The notes: a model not told the origin generated them from the sequence alone. A DNA stretch of 33,030 bases from Bacteroidales bacterium (GCA_028696715.1 JAQVGO010000019.1:1-33030); one strand, 5' to 3'. Shown: positions 6,991 to 16,897, counted from the stretch's first letter. A program made the numbers and translations.

Positions 6991-8208
6991 ATGCCATTTA
7001 AATTATTAAGACCAAAAACCGTTTTACTTCCAACCCTTTGGGGATGGCTGATACTGATTTTAATTTTTTTAATTGCTTGTTGGTTGTTGCTAAAAGGAAC
7101 CTATCCCTTTCTGAGCAAGGAAAAAGCCGGCCAGTCGAAAGTGTTGGTTGTAGAAGGATGGCTTCCTGACAATGGACTTAAAGAGGCTATGGCACATTAT
7201 TACGAAAATAATTACAAAGCATTTATCATCACCGGCATACCAATAACACAATGGAGCTACAGCTCTCCTTTTAGTAATATGGCTGATGCCTCTGCCGGCA
7301 GCCTTCGCGAAATGCATTTTGCCGATAGCATCTATACCGTTCATATTCCCAATACCATTTTGCGCGATCGTACTTATGCCACTGCCCTTGCCCTCCAAAT
7401 GAGATGGGATGAGTTTAATCTGGGTGAAGAAAACTTTGACCTCTTCACCATGGGTGCCCATGCCCGGAGGTCATATCTCATGTTCGAAAAAGTATTTGAA
7501 GATCGCATTCAGGGATTGGTAGTCGTGGAGGATGATAGTTTTGATGCCGGGCGGTGGTACTCAACCAGCAGAGGCTTCAGGACGGTTTTTAGTGAGTTGA
7601 TTTCGTATTTTTATGCCCGGGTATTCTTTAGAGCTGAACCTCAAAAAATCAAACAAGAAATTAAGTATGGCCTTTACCTGGATCAAATTCAAGACGAACG
7701 CTTTAAAAAAGACAGGTATTTTAAGGATCAGGAAACTACTCCTCTTGCAAAAGAAACAATCTCAGCCTTTAAAGGGCTTGCTTATTTCGAAACGGACACC
7801 AATTTCCGAAAACAAGCCAGGTTTACCAAACAAATTGCAGCATCTACTTTCACTATGCCTACAACAACCGATCGCTTACCGGTCTATCGCAAATATGGGC
7901 TAATTCATTTTACACACAAGGATACGATTCATGCATTGACTGCCTACCAAAACATGGATATCCTCGAAAAAGACAGTACTTATAAAGGTTTATTTATACC
8001 TTTTAAGGATTTCACAAATGGCGTAACAACCTATGGCGGTGGGCGATACCTCGACATCGAAATCCCTGAATCTGATAGCATTCAGCTGGATTTCAACAAG
8101 GCTTACAATCCATACTGTGCTTACGATTACCGATGGTCGTGCCCAATACCACCTGACGAAAATCACCTTCGAACTTCCATATTGGCAGGTGAAAAGAAAT
8201 TTGACTAA
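6991..8208 (+). CDS. Membrane-anchored DUF218-like / DUF1684 fusion protein
   Basis: A 405-residue protein from the ATG at 6991 (a TTG at 6970 is in frame but less likely). Residues about 12-36 form one hydrophobic span near the N-terminus, giving a membrane anchor. Residues about 45-205 look like the DUF218 (YdcF/ElyC/SanA) fold: SKVLVVEGWLPD, a TGIPIT turn, and RDRTYATALALQM followed by GAHARRSYLMFEKVF. Residues about 225-405 match DUF1684: TTTDRLPVYRKYG (291-303), TYGGGRYLDIEIP, and FNKAYNPYCAYDYRWSCP (A371 starts the AYNPYCAY core). DUF218 proteins are linked to envelope polymers; DUF1684 has no settled function. The next gene, a sensor kinase, starts 25 bases downstream and may be cotranscribed. 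Confidence 0.75.
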   Translation: MPFKLLRPKTVLLPTLWGWLILILIFLIACWLLLKGTYPFLSKEKAGQSKVLVVEGWLPDNGLKEAMAHYYENNYKAFIITGIPITQWSYSSPFSNMADASAGSLREMHFADSIYTVHIPNTILRDRTYATALALQMRWDEFNLGEENFDLFTMGAHARRSYLMFEKVFEDRIQGLVVVEDDSFDAGRWYSTSRGFRTVFSELISYFYARVFFRAEPQKIKQEIKYGLYLDQIQDERFKKDRYFKDQETTPLAKETISAFKGLAYFETDTNFRKQARFTKQIAASTFTMPTTTDRLPVYRKYGLIHFTHKDTIHALTAYQNMDILEKDSTYKGLFIPFKDFTNGVTTYGGGRYLDIEIPESDSIQLDFNKAYNPYCAYDYRWSCPIPPDENHLRTSILAGEKKFD

Positions 8209-8233
8209 ATTCGTCTGCTCTAGCTAACAGCTT

Positions 8234-10456
8234 ATGAAAGTATGGGATATATCAGTACTAATTGTTGAGGATGAAAAAATCCTGCGAACCATCTATCATA
8301 AACTTCTCAAAGACAGTATAAAAAAGCTTGAATTTGCAGAGAATGGTCTTGAAGGTTATGATCTGTTTCAAAAACTGAAACCTGATCTGGTCATCACCGA
8401 TATCAAGATGCCCTTGATGAACGGGCTTGATATGGTGCGAAAAATAAAACGCCTCGATTCGGAAGCGCGTATCGTCATCATGTCGGCTTATGGTGAGTCA
8501 CATTATTTTTTGCGCGCCATCGAGAATGGAGTAAATAATTTCCTGCTTAAGCCTGTGGATAACAACAAATTACTGAGTGTTGTAAAAGACCAGGCACAAG
8601 AAATTCTGCTTCGAAAAAACATGCTCGAAGAAGAGCGCAAACGCAAACAGGCAGAGCAGGCATTGCTACGCAATGAAGCCATCTTGCAAGCGGTGAGTGA
8701 TGCTGCTGAAGTGTTGTTGAGCGAAGGATACAACGACTTTTCAGTGCAAAAAGTGCTGGAGAAGCTTGGACGGGCTACTCAGGTTAGCAGGGTTTATATA
8801 TTCGAAAATATCGAAAAGAATATGACCCTCTACACCCATCAGAAGTTTGAATGGGTAGATAATAAAACTACACCTCAGATGAGCAATGAGAGGCTTCAGG
8901 AAGTGGATACCACCAGTGACGAGTTCAGACGTTGGGCAGAAACTCTTTCGAAACGAAAGTTGCTCTTTGGGCTTATAGAAGATTTTCCAATAGAAGAGCA
9001 GGAAGTACTTAAACCCCAGCAGATTATTTCGGTTATGGCTGTTCCTATCTTCGTTAAGGAACAATGGTTTGGATTTATTGGTTTTGATGATTGCGAGAAT
9101 CCACGCAACTGGTCTGTTGTGGAATCAAATAGCCTGATTGCCGCAGCAAACATTCTGGGTGCCGCCATCTACCGGTCAAAAATCGAACTTGAACTCCTCC
9201 AACTTAATGTCCAGCTCGAAATGCGGGTTATGGAACGTACCCGCGATTTGGAATCTGAAATTGCCGAACGCCGGTATGCCGAAGATTTGCTACGCGAAAG
9301 TGAAGAAAAGTACAGGCTGATCTTTGAAAATGCCAACGATGCTATTTTTCTGACAGCGAACGGACGAATTCAGTTTATTAATCCCAAAGCCTATGAGCTT
9401 ACGGGTTATTTTCCAAAACATGTGATTGGTAAGATATTCACTGATTTTATTCATCCTGACTATCGCGAGAAAGTGATCGAGAATCACTTCAAACGTTTAA
9501 AGGGTGAGGAAATTCCTGAATCATATGATATTCAAATTATTGACATAAAAGGTAACTACAAATGGGTCGAATTAAAATCGAATTTGATAAATTGGGATGA
9601 ATCGCCTGCTGTTCTAACTTTTATGACCGACATTCATACCCGTAAACTGTTTGAATCTGAATTGAAACAGCTGAATCAAAATCTTGAAGTTCGCGTAAAA
9701 GAAGAGCTGAAAAAACGTGAAAAACAACAGGAACTGATCCTTCAAAAGTCGCGTCTTGAGTCGCTCGGCGAACTGTCGGCCGGTATTGCGCATGAAATAA
9801 ATCAACCCCTGGGAGGGATTTCTCTTAGCCTGGATAATCTCCTGTATGAAAAAATAAATGACTCACTTTCTGATGATTACCTGCAGCAAAAAATTGAGCT
9901 GATGTTCCAGGACATCGAGCGAATTCGCAAGATTATCGACCATGTAAGGGCCTTTTCAAGAGATAAACCTACTGTATTTGAAAAAGTTAGCATAAATCAG
10001 GTGATCAATAACACATTGTCCTTCGTAAACAGATTGTACATCGATCACGGCATTGACCTTCAATTGGCCATTAACACCAAACATAATCACATCTGGGGCG
10101 ATGCGTTCCAGTTGGAACAAGTTTTATTAAATCTGCTGAGTAACGCCAAGTATGCCGTTGACAAAAAATCTGAAAAATGGAAAGATAATTATCAAAAAAT
10201 GATTGCGGTACGCTCCTATATTCAGGACAAACACATTACTATTGAAGTATCAGACAATGGAATTGGCATTCCGAAAGCGAATCTGATGAATATTTTTAAC
10301 CCATTTTTTTCAACCAAAAAAGCCGATGAAGGCACCGGATTGGGTTTATCCATCTCGTATGGAATAATCCGTGAAATGAAAGGAGAAATTCTGGCCGAAA
10401 GCATTGAAGATGAATACACAAAGATAATAATACTTTTACCTGAACATCTAAACTAA
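8234..10456 (+). CDS. REC-GAF-PAS histidine kinase
   Basis: A 740-residue soluble signalling protein with no membrane span. Domains in order are: receiver (5-120; acidic pair E12/D13, phospho-acceptor D56 in VITDIKMP, K106 in LLKPVD), GAF-like (about 145-316), a linker helix with ERTRDLESEIAERR, PAS (about 350-470; IFENANDAIFL), coiled coil (475-505), HisKA (H520 in GIAHEINQP), and HATPase (N-box NLLSNAKYAVD near 630, DNGIGIP near 672, GTGLGLS near 700). The receiver at the N-terminus means the kinase can itself be the target of another kinase. The following gene starts four bases after the stop and encodes the likely cognate sigma-54 activator. Confidence 0.9.
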   Translation: MKVWDISVLIVEDEKILRTIYHKLLKDSIKKLEFAENGLEGYDLFQKLKPDLVITDIKMPLMNGLDMVRKIKRLDSEARIVIMSAYGESHYFLRAIENGVNNFLLKPVDNNKLLSVVKDQAQEILLRKNMLEEERKRKQAEQALLRNEAILQAVSDAAEVLLSEGYNDFSVQKVLEKLGRATQVSRVYIFENIEKNMTLYTHQKFEWVDNKTTPQMSNERLQEVDTTSDEFRRWAETLSKRKLLFGLIEDFPIEEQEVLKPQQIISVMAVPIFVKEQWFGFIGFDDCENPRNWSVVESNSLIAAANILGAAIYRSKIELELLQLNVQLEMRVMERTRDLESEIAERRYAEDLLRESEEKYRLIFENANDAIFLTANGRIQFINPKAYELTGYFPKHVIGKIFTDFIHPDYREKVIENHFKRLKGEEIPESYDIQIIDIKGNYKWVELKSNLINWDESPAVLTFMTDIHTRKLFESELKQLNQNLEVRVKEELKKREKQQELILQKSRLESLGELSAGIAHEINQPLGGISLSLDNLLYEKINDSLSDDYLQQKIELMFQDIERIRKIIDHVRAFSRDKPTVFEKVSINQVINNTLSFVNRLYIDHGIDLQLAINTKHNHIWGDAFQLEQVLLNLLSNAKYAVDKKSEKWKDNYQKMIAVRSYIQDKHITIEVSDNGIGIPKANLMNIFNPFFSTKKADEGTGLGLSISYGIIREMKGEILAESIEDEYTKIIILLPEHLN

Positions 10457-10460
10457 GGGA

Positions 10461-11828
10461 ATGGAACAATTATCAATTTTAATTCTTGATGACGAGAAAC
10501 GATTATGTGATGAGTTAGAAGAGTTTTTGCAGCGTAAAAAATTTCTGGTTCATACTGCCACGCGCCCTTCTGCAGCTTTTCAAATCCTGGAACAAGAAAG
10601 CATTGATATCATGGTATTGGATATCAAACTGCCGGAAATGAGTGGTTTAGAGGTGTTGAAAATGGTTAAAAGCAATTACAATCACATCGAAGTAATCATG
10701 ATATCGGGGCATGGTGATATGCAGAGTGTTATAGAAGCCATGCGAAATGGAGCTACCGATTATTTTCAAAAACCATTCAGGTTAGCCGACATTGAACATG
10801 CCATTCATCGTACGGAGAGGTTTGTAGCACTTTCAAGGCAGCTAAAACGCTATGACAAAACCATCTCCCTTTTAACGCAAAGGCTTTACGAATCTACAGG
10901 TGCGCCCATGATTGGCGAAAGCAAGGCGATAAAAGAAGTGATGATGATGATGGAAAAAGTGGCCAAATCAGAGCAAACATCCGTATTGGTGACGGGTGAA
11001 AGTGGCACGGGGAAAGAGTTGGTTGCACACGGTATTCATCTGCTTTCGAACCGAAAAACAAAGCTTTTTCACGCAGTAAACTGCTCTGCTATAACAGATT
11101 CACTTTTCGAGAGCGAGTTTTTCGGACATAAAAAAGGAAGTTTTACGGGTGCTGTGGACGATCGGGCAGGCTGGTTTGAAATTGCTAACGGAGGGACGCT
11201 TTTTTTGGATGAAATTGGAGATATGCCGGTTGGGCAGCAGGCCAAATTGCTCAGGGCACTGGAAGAAAGAATGGTAAGCCGGGTAGGCACACATCAAAAA
11301 ATTGCTTTTGACATCCGGGTAATTGCTGCCTCAAACCAAAACCTGGAAGAAATGGCTGAGAACAAAGCTTTTAGAGGCGATCTTTACCATCGTTTAAGCA
11401 CCTTTGTTATTGACTTGCCGCCACTCCGTCAAAGAAAAGAAGATATTCCTTTGCTGATCAATTATTTCCTGAATTATTTTGCCGGTCGGATGAAAATTAA
11501 AACTCCCAGATTATCACAGGAAGCTATTCAAAAGATAATGGATTATAGCTTCCCGGGTAATATCCGTGAGCTACGGAATCTGCTGGAAAGAGCTGTCATC
11601 CTAAGTGAAGATGGCATGATTACAACCAGAGATATTCCGCTAAATAATCACAGCTCAGATTCAGCTGAAACCATTCAACTAAAAAGCTTCAACCTTGAGG
11701 AAAGCGAAAAATTCCTCATCAAAAAGGCATTGGACAAATGCAAAGGAAATAAATCGCAGGCTGCCCAACTTCTTGATATTTCCTGGCAAGCCTTAAGCAG
11801 GAAAATCATGAAATACGGTATCAAATAA
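10461..11828 (+). CDS. NtrC-family sigma-54 response regulator
   Basis: A 455-residue transcription activator. The receiver domain (1-120) has D10/D11, phospho-acceptor D54 (VLDIKLP) and K in FQKPFR. The AAA+ domain (about 140-375) has Walker A GESGTGKE (179-186), a sigma-54 contact loop GSFTGA (226-231) where the usual second residue Ala is Ser, Walker B GGTLFLDEIGD, and the FPGNIRELRNLLERA segment. A Fis-type helix-turn-helix closes the protein (NKSQAAQLLDISWQALSRKI). It should activate sigma-54 promoters when phosphorylated, most likely by the kinase encoded four bases upstream. Targets are not evident; I saw no clear -24/-12 promoter nearby. Confidence 0.93.
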   Translation: MEQLSILILDDEKRLCDELEEFLQRKKFLVHTATRPSAAFQILEQESIDIMVLDIKLPEMSGLEVLKMVKSNYNHIEVIMISGHGDMQSVIEAMRNGATDYFQKPFRLADIEHAIHRTERFVALSRQLKRYDKTISLLTQRLYESTGAPMIGESKAIKEVMMMMEKVAKSEQTSVLVTGESGTGKELVAHGIHLLSNRKTKLFHAVNCSAITDSLFESEFFGHKKGSFTGAVDDRAGWFEIANGGTLFLDEIGDMPVGQQAKLLRALEERMVSRVGTHQKIAFDIRVIAASNQNLEEMAENKAFRGDLYHRLSTFVIDLPPLRQRKEDIPLLINYFLNYFAGRMKIKTPRLSQEAIQKIMDYSFPGNIRELRNLLERAVILSEDGMITTRDIPLNNHSSDSAETIQLKSFNLEESEKFLIKKALDKCKGNKSQAAQLLDISWQALSRKIMKYGIK

Positions 11829-11857
11829 AAAAGCCGATGCAAAGCACCGACTTTTTT
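11827..11857. terminator. Shared terminator between convergent operons
   Basis: A 14-position stem (11827-11840 with 11844-11857) and 3-base loop, with A6 on the left and T6 on the right. It overlaps the stop codon of the response regulator. Two positions are mismatches in plus-strand RNA but G:U pairs in minus-strand RNA, so it is stronger as the end of the thrS-infC-rpmI-rplT transcript. Confidence 0.7.
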
Positions 11858-11880
11858 AAATTTAACTATCGATAAGTTAA

Positions 11881-12225
11881 TTATTTCACCTTCTCTACGA
11901 TCGCTTTGAAAGCATCAGGATTGTTTAGTGCAAGATCGGCAAGCACTTTACGGCTCAACTCGATATTATTTTCATGGAGCTTGCCCATGAACACACTATA
12001 CGACATGCCATACTCACGTACTGCAGCGTTGATACGCTGAATCCAAAGTGCACGGAAAGTACGTTTTTTGTTTCGCCTGTCGCGATAGGCATACTGTTGT
12101 CCTTTTTCGTAGGAGTTTTTGGCAACCGTCCAGACGTTCTTCCTCCGTCCGAACTGCCCTTTTGTTTTCTTGAGAATTTTTTTGCGTCTTGCTCTTGCGG
12201 CAACCGCGTTTACTGATCTAGGCAT
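11881..12225 (-). CDS. rplT: 50S ribosomal protein L20
   Basis: A 114-residue basic protein that binds 23S rRNA early in 50S assembly. The sequence [19 protein letters not shown], followed by [10 protein letters not shown] and [20 protein letters not shown], is diagnostic of L20, and the length is normal. It is the last gene of the infC-rpmI-rplT unit and ends at the shared terminator. In other bacteria L20 represses this operon through a leader structure; I did not see a recognisable one here. Confidence 0.98.
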   Translation of the reverse strand: MPRSVNAVAARARRKKILKKTKGQFGRRKNVWTVAKNSYEKGQQYAYRDRRNKKRTFRALWIQRINAAVREYGMSYSVFMGKLHENNIELSRKVLADLALNNPDAFKAIVEKVK

Positions 12226-12304
12226 TTTTCTAAATTTTTCACCATAGCGCTCCGTTCATTCGGAAACTTTGATGCTATGACAAAGTTAAACAATTGATTT
12301 ACTG

Positions 12305-12496
12305 TTAGTGAAGCATTTCACGGATATTCTTTTCATCGGCTTTGTGCACGAGTCCGGAATAGGTGAGGTTGCGCTTACGTTTGGTCGATTTCTTTGTCAG
12401 AATGTGACTTTTGTAAGCATGCTTCCGTTTGATTTTACCGGTGCCGGTTAGTTTAAACCGTTTTTTTGCACCGGATTTTGTTTTCATTTTAGGCAT
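12305..12496 (-). CDS. rpmI: 50S ribosomal protein L35
   Basis: A 63-residue very basic protein of the large subunit. [20 protein letters not shown] and the KRKRNL stretch are the L35 signature. It lies between infC (38 bases upstream) and rplT (79 bases downstream), the standard order. Confidence 0.97.
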   Translation of the reverse strand: MPKMKTKSGAKKRFKLTGTGKIKRKHAYKSHILTKKSTKRKRNLTYSGLVHKADEKNIREMLH

Positions 12497-12534
12497 TGCT
12501 TTAAAATGTATTTATAGTGATGAAATTTAAATCC

Positions 12535-13083
12535 TTATTTTTTAGGAGCGATCATCATGATCATCCGTTTTCCCTCAAGTTTTGGCAATTGCTCCACTTT
12601 TCCGTATTCCTCCAGCTCTTGTGCAAATCGCAACAATACGAGCTCTCCCTGATCCTTGTAAACAATCGACCTTCCTCTAAAAAAGACGTCCACCTTCACT
12701 TTTGCACCTTCTTCCAAAAACTTCATCGCGTGTTTCAGTTTAAACTGAAAGTCATGCTCGTCTGTATTTGGCCCCAATCTTATTTCCTTAACCACAATTT
12801 TGGCCGATTTGGCTTTGATTTCTTTTTGTTTCTTCTTTTGTTCAAAAAGAAACTTTTTATAGTCAATTACTTTGCAAACGGGTGGGTTTGCTGTGGGTGA
12901 AATTTCAACCAAATCCAACTGAAGTCCTTCTGCAATGGCGATCGCTTCACGTAACGGATAAATACCATTTTCAACATTTTCGCCCACTACCCTAACCATT
13001 GGTGCTGTGATGCGATCGTTAATCTTGTGTGGATCTTCTTTCTTTTGAAAGACGCGTGGTTTTCTTCCTCTAAACTGTGCTAT
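12535..13083 (-). CDS. infC: Translation initiation factor IF-3, apparent AUA start
   Basis: IF-3 binds the 30S subunit, prevents 50S joining and proofreads the start codon. The C-terminal part is standard ([20 protein letters not shown] and [14 protein letters not shown]). The first ATG in frame (12999) would remove the conserved N-terminal segment [10 protein letters not shown], so it cannot be the true start. Between the in-frame TAG at 13096-13098 and that ATG there is no ATG, GTG, TTG or CTG. An ATA at 13081-13083 lies nine bases after AGGAG (13093-13097), giving a 182-residue protein of normal IF-3 length. Later ATT or ATC codons fall inside the conserved domain. Rare starts on infC are known in other bacteria and allow self-regulation by IF-3. 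It sits 38 bases after thrS. Confidence 0.9.
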   Translation of the reverse strand: MAQFRGRKPRVFQKKEDPHKINDRITAPMVRVVGENVENGIYPLREAIAIAEGLQLDLVEISPTANPPVCKVIDYKKFLFEQKKKQKEIKAKSAKIVVKEIRLGPNTDEHDFQFKLKHAMKFLEEGAKVKVDVFFRGRSIVYKDQGELVLLRFAQELEEYGKVEQLPKLEGKRMIMMIAPKK

Positions 13084-13121
13084 AGTGTATGTCTCCTATA
13101 TTTGTTAAACTTTTATTTAAT

Positions 13122-15065
13122 TTATGCTTCAAATCCCTGAAGCCTGATTACTTCTTTTTCAATCATTTCAGCGAACTGCTTCAATTCAAAAATTCCCAGA
13201 TCACCCTCACCATGTTTTCTAACTGATAACCGTTCTTCGGCTTCCTCTTTTTCGCCTACGATAAGCATATAAGGAATTTTCTTTACTTCCGCATCTCTGA
13301 TCTTACGACTTACTTTCTCACTTCTGTCGTCAATGAGGGCGCGAATATCGGAATTATTTAGAAACTGTAAAACTTTTTCAGCATAATTTTGATACTTTTC
13401 GCTGATTGGCAATATGATAGCCTGCTCAGGACTCAACCAAAGCGGGAAATTGCCCCCGCAATGCTCAACCAAAACTGCAACAAAACGTTCAAGTGAACCA
13501 AAAGGTGCCCGGTGAATCATCACAGGCCTGTGTTTTTCATTATCAGCACCAACATAAGTTAAGTCGAAACGCTCTGGCAGGTTATAGTCAACCTGTATCG
13601 TTCCCAGCTGCCATTTTCTTCCCAAAGCATCCTTTACCATAAAATCCATCTTTGGCCCATAAAATGCTGCTTCACCATATTCTGTTATGGCATCAAGTCC
13701 TTCTTCCTCAGCTACTTCAATAATTGCCCGTTCGGCTTTTTCCCAGTTCTCATCCGAACCGATATATTTCTCCGGATTATTCTTGTCGCGTAAGGATATC
13801 TGAGTGATGAAATCATTGAAATCAAGTGCTTTAAAGATTCGCATGATGATCTTGATCACGCTTTTAAATTCTGTTTTGATTTGATCAGGCGTACAGAAAA
13901 TATGTGCGTCATCCTGTGTAAATCCTCTCACCCGCGTCAAGCCATGAAGTTCGCCGCTTTGCTCGTAACGATATACAGTTCCAAATTCGGCATAACGAAT
14001 AGGTAAGTCTTTATAAGAGTGTGGTCTGGAATTAAATATCTCGCAATGATGCGGGCAATTCATCGGTTTCAGAAAAAACTCCTCTCCTTCTACAGGCGTT
14101 GTGATCGGACGGAACGAATCTTCTCCGTATTTATCGTAATGTCCGGAAGTTTTGTACAAATTCACATTCCCGATATGAGGCGTGATTACAGGCTGATAGC
14201 CAGCCTCTTTCTGAACCTTCTTCAGGTATTGCTCCAGTCTCTCACGCAGTTGAGCCCCTTTGGGCAACCACAATGGTAATCCGGCACCCACTTTCTGCGA
14301 AAAAGTAAATAAATCAAGTTCTTTTCCCAGCTTACGATGATCTCTCTTCTTAGCTTCTTCGAGCATTTCGAGGTACTCATCCAGTTCCTTCTTCTTTGGA
14401 AAAGTAATCCCATAAATACGTGTCAGCTGTTTGCGTTTTTCATCGCCACGCCAATACGCACCGGCTATGCTCAACAGCTTTACGGATTTGATAAAGCCTG
14501 TATCCGGCAGATGTGGGCCGCGGCAAAGGTCGGTGAAAGTTCCGCTTTTGTAAAAAGTAATTTCCCCATCATTCAACTCGCTAATGAGTTCCAGCTTATA
14601 TTCATCGCCTTTCTTTTCGAAATAATCAAGTGCCTGCTGTTTCGAAACTTCAACCCGTTGAAACTGTTGTTTTTCGCGGGCAAGCTCGAGCATACGCTTT
14701 TCTATCTCAGCCAGATCAGCATCTGTAAGCGTAGTGTCGCCAGTATCAATATCGTAATAGAAACCATTTTCAATATCGGGTCCGATGCCAAACTTAACGC
14801 CGGGATAAAGCTGCTCAATGGCTTCGGCCATCAGGTGTGCCGATGAATGCCACATGGTTGCTTTTCCGCCGGTATCATTCCAGGTTAGTAACTGCACCTT
14901 GGCATCCTGCGTGATTGGACGCATTGCATCCCATATTTCACCGTTTACCTTGGCAGATAATACATTGCGCGCTAAACCTTCACTTATGCTTTTGGCAATT
15001 TCGAGGGCTGTTACACCTGCATCATATTGATGAACAGAATTGTCTGGCAGCGTTATGTTGATCAT
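13122..15065 (-). CDS. thrS: Threonyl-tRNA synthetase
   Basis: ThrRS charges tRNA-Thr in the cytosol. The 647 residues show the full bacterial layout: TGS domain (1-60), editing domain starting with HSSAH (H73, H77), class II catalytic core with [10 protein letters not shown] (zinc cysteine), motif 2 around [20 protein letters not shown], motif 3 [13 protein letters not shown], and a C-terminal anticodon-binding domain (about 540-645). The ATG at 15065 is 26 bases after a TAACTTTG box. It leads the thrS-infC-rpmI-rplT operon. Confidence 0.98.
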   Translation of the reverse strand: MINITLPDNSVHQYDAGVTALEIAKSISEGLARNVLSAKVNGEIWDAMRPITQDAKVQLLTWNDTGGKATMWHSSAHLMAEAIEQLYPGVKFGIGPDIENGFYYDIDTGDTTLTDADLAEIEKRMLELAREKQQFQRVEVSKQQALDYFEKKGDEYKLELISELNDGEITFYKSGTFTDLCRGPHLPDTGFIKSVKLLSIAGAYWRGDEKRKQLTRIYGITFPKKKELDEYLEMLEEAKKRDHRKLGKELDLFTFSQKVGAGLPLWLPKGAQLRERLEQYLKKVQKEAGYQPVITPHIGNVNLYKTSGHYDKYGEDSFRPITTPVEGEEFFLKPMNCPHHCEIFNSRPHSYKDLPIRYAEFGTVYRYEQSGELHGLTRVRGFTQDDAHIFCTPDQIKTEFKSVIKIIMRIFKALDFNDFITQISLRDKNNPEKYIGSDENWEKAERAIIEVAEEEGLDAITEYGEAAFYGPKMDFMVKDALGRKWQLGTIQVDYNLPERFDLTYVGADNEKHRPVMIHRAPFGSLERFVAVLVEHCGGNFPLWLSPEQAIILPISEKYQNYAEKVLQFLNNSDIRALIDDRSEKVSRKIRDAEVKKIPYMLIVGEKEEAEERLSVRKHGEGDLGIFELKQFAEMIEKEVIRLQGFEA

Positions 15066-15091
15066 ATCATTTGATTCTAAAAAATTGGGTG

Positions 15092-15099
15092 CAAAGTTA
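15092..15099 (-). promoter_or_regulatory. -7 box of the thrS operon
   Basis: TAACTTTG on the minus strand is a perfect TAnnTTTG match, 26 bases upstream of the thrS ATG. A -33 TTTG at the usual spacing is not obvious. Confidence 0.6.
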
Positions 15100-15227
15100 C
15101 AAAAAATCCCCTTAAGTTTTACATGCTTTTGCAGGCATAATTACTGATATTTAATACTTTCGATAAATGCTGCTGGTGAAAATCAGGGGAACGGATAAAA
15201 ACACCAACTAATTTGTTGAAAGATTGC

Positions 15228-16847
15228 TTATCTTGAAATATCTACCCGCCTCAAATCCAAAAGGTTAACAGGGTTACTACCCAGACCTTGAATATCCTTT
15301 TGAACAAAACGCAATACCTCATCATAAAAAAGCACCACTACCGGAGCCTCCTGCATGATCAAACTATCCATAGATTTATAGAGTGAAAATCGGATGGTAT
15401 CATTAGTAATACGCATACTTTGCTCATAGAGTCGATCAAACGCTTCCGAACTAAAATGCGTATAATTTGGACCATTTGGTGAAGCATTGGGGCTATAAAA
15501 AAGGGATAAATAATTCTCTGCATCAGGATAATCACCAACCCACGAAGCCCTGAAAAAAGGAAGACTGCCGTTGGCACGAAACTGACGCATATTAGCAGCC
15601 GGAAGCACTTCGAGGCTGGCACTTAAGCCAAAATCTTTTAATGAAGCCTGCACGAATTTGGAAAGATCAAGATAATCGGCCGTTGTGCTTAAAGTGATTG
15701 GCAGCTCAACTAATTTATATTTCATGATCAACGACTTAACACTATCCGGCTGATAAGTATAACCAATGTCCGCTGATTTTGCATGACCTGGTAGTCCAAA
15801 TGGGATCATCCCTGCATGACCGGCTTTTCCGGTGCCATTACGCAGAAACTTCAACATCTTCTCCCTGTCAATCGCATAATTTACGGCTTTTCGCAAAGCC
15901 AATTGCCGTGTTGCTTCTGCTTGGTTCCAGTTTCTGTTTATAAAAAAACCAAGGTATTCTGTGTTTAAATAAGGCTCGCGCAGCAGGTAGATCTGATCGG
16001 CATACTTTTTCTTCAATTTACCATCTTTGCTAAGTAATTCATCCTTGTAGCGGGCATCTATCCCCGACATAAAATCCAGCTTACCTTTGATAAACTGCAT
16101 AAAAGCAATCTGTTTATCTGCCAGGAAATTTATCGAAACAGCATCAATCAAGGGTAATCTCCTTCCCTCCTCTACCATGAAATAAGTTGGATTACGACGC
16201 AAGACAAGTTTTACACCTTCTTCCCACAGTTGAAAATGAAAAGGACCGGTTCCAACAGCCTGCCCGTTGAATTTAAGTGCCCTTTCATCAAACGCCTCTT
16301 TCGGCAGAACAGAGGCATACGCCATACTCAGCATCCCAAGAAACGGAGGGAAAGCCTGCGATAACTCAATTTGTACTATACTGTCGCTAAGTGCTTTAAT
16401 GGCCAACTGCCCGCCATCACGTTTTACGCTGTTAAAAATCCAGCTTCCAGGTGAGGCAAGGGATGGATTTATAATTCTGTTAAAACTAAAAATCACATCC
16501 TGAGCATTTACTTTTCTTGTTTTCTCCTTAAAAACAGAAATTCCCTGAAATCTCACATCTGTCCTGAGCCAAAAAGTATAGATGAGTCCGTCCTCCGAAA
16601 CCGACCATCTTTTGGCAATAGCCGGTCTTATCTCAAGTTTCTCATCCAGACTTACAAGGCCGTCATATAGCTGGTTACAAACCCAGATATGAGGCAAATC
16701 GCGTGCAAAAGCAGGATCGAGTGTAGTAATGCCGGCCGATTCATTATATCTGAAAATCTTTCGCTTTTCTTCGGCATCCTGGCGTACAGTGCAGGATAAC
16801 AAAGAAACAAGCATCAAAAGAAATACTAAAAACCTCAGATTTTGCAT
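15228..16847 (-). CDS. Family 5 solute-binding lipoprotein (peptide/nickel ABC type)
   Basis: A 539-residue extracytoplasmic binding protein of the DppA/OppA family (SBP_bac_5). The N-terminus is a lipoprotein signal ending LLSC with the lipidated cysteine at 19. The mature part has the family's opening (TLDPAFARDLPHIWVCNQLY), the AIAKRWSVSEDGLIYTFWLR segment, and the lobe-II text DREKMLKFLRNG and FRASWVGDYPDAENYLSLF. The substrate is probably a short peptide. No permease or ATPase gene lies next to it, so its transporter must be encoded elsewhere, or it acts as a sensor. It has its own -7 box between itself and the upstream gene. Confidence 0.9.
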   Translation of the reverse strand: MQNLRFLVFLLMLVSLLSCTVRQDAEEKRKIFRYNESAGITTLDPAFARDLPHIWVCNQLYDGLVSLDEKLEIRPAIAKRWSVSEDGLIYTFWLRTDVRFQGISVFKEKTRKVNAQDVIFSFNRIINPSLASPGSWIFNSVKRDGGQLAIKALSDSIVQIELSQAFPPFLGMLSMAYASVLPKEAFDERALKFNGQAVGTGPFHFQLWEEGVKLVLRRNPTYFMVEEGRRLPLIDAVSINFLADKQIAFMQFIKGKLDFMSGIDARYKDELLSKDGKLKKKYADQIYLLREPYLNTEYLGFFINRNWNQAEATRQLALRKAVNYAIDREKMLKFLRNGTGKAGHAGMIPFGLPGHAKSADIGYTYQPDSVKSLIMKYKLVELPITLSTTADYLDLSKFVQASLKDFGLSASLEVLPAANMRQFRANGSLPFFRASWVGDYPDAENYLSLFYSPNASPNGPNYTHFSSEAFDRLYEQSMRITNDTIRFSLYKSMDSLIMQEAPVVVLFYDEVLRFVQKDIQGLGSNPVNLLDLRRVDISR

Positions 16848-16865
16848 GAGCAGCTATATCAGGTA

Positions 16866-16873
16866 CAAAGATA
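16866..16873 (-). promoter_or_regulatory. -7 box of the solute-binding protein gene
   Basis: TATCTTTG on the minus strand, 18 bases from the ATG at 16847, in the 50-base gap after the quinone reductase gene. Confidence 0.5.
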
Positions 16874-16897
16874 GCTGTATGAATTCAAATGCTAAAA

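Noticed and set aside
14337-14846. 169-codon plus-strand frame
   Set aside because: It lies entirely antisense to the editing and catalytic region of thrS and has no family resemblance.
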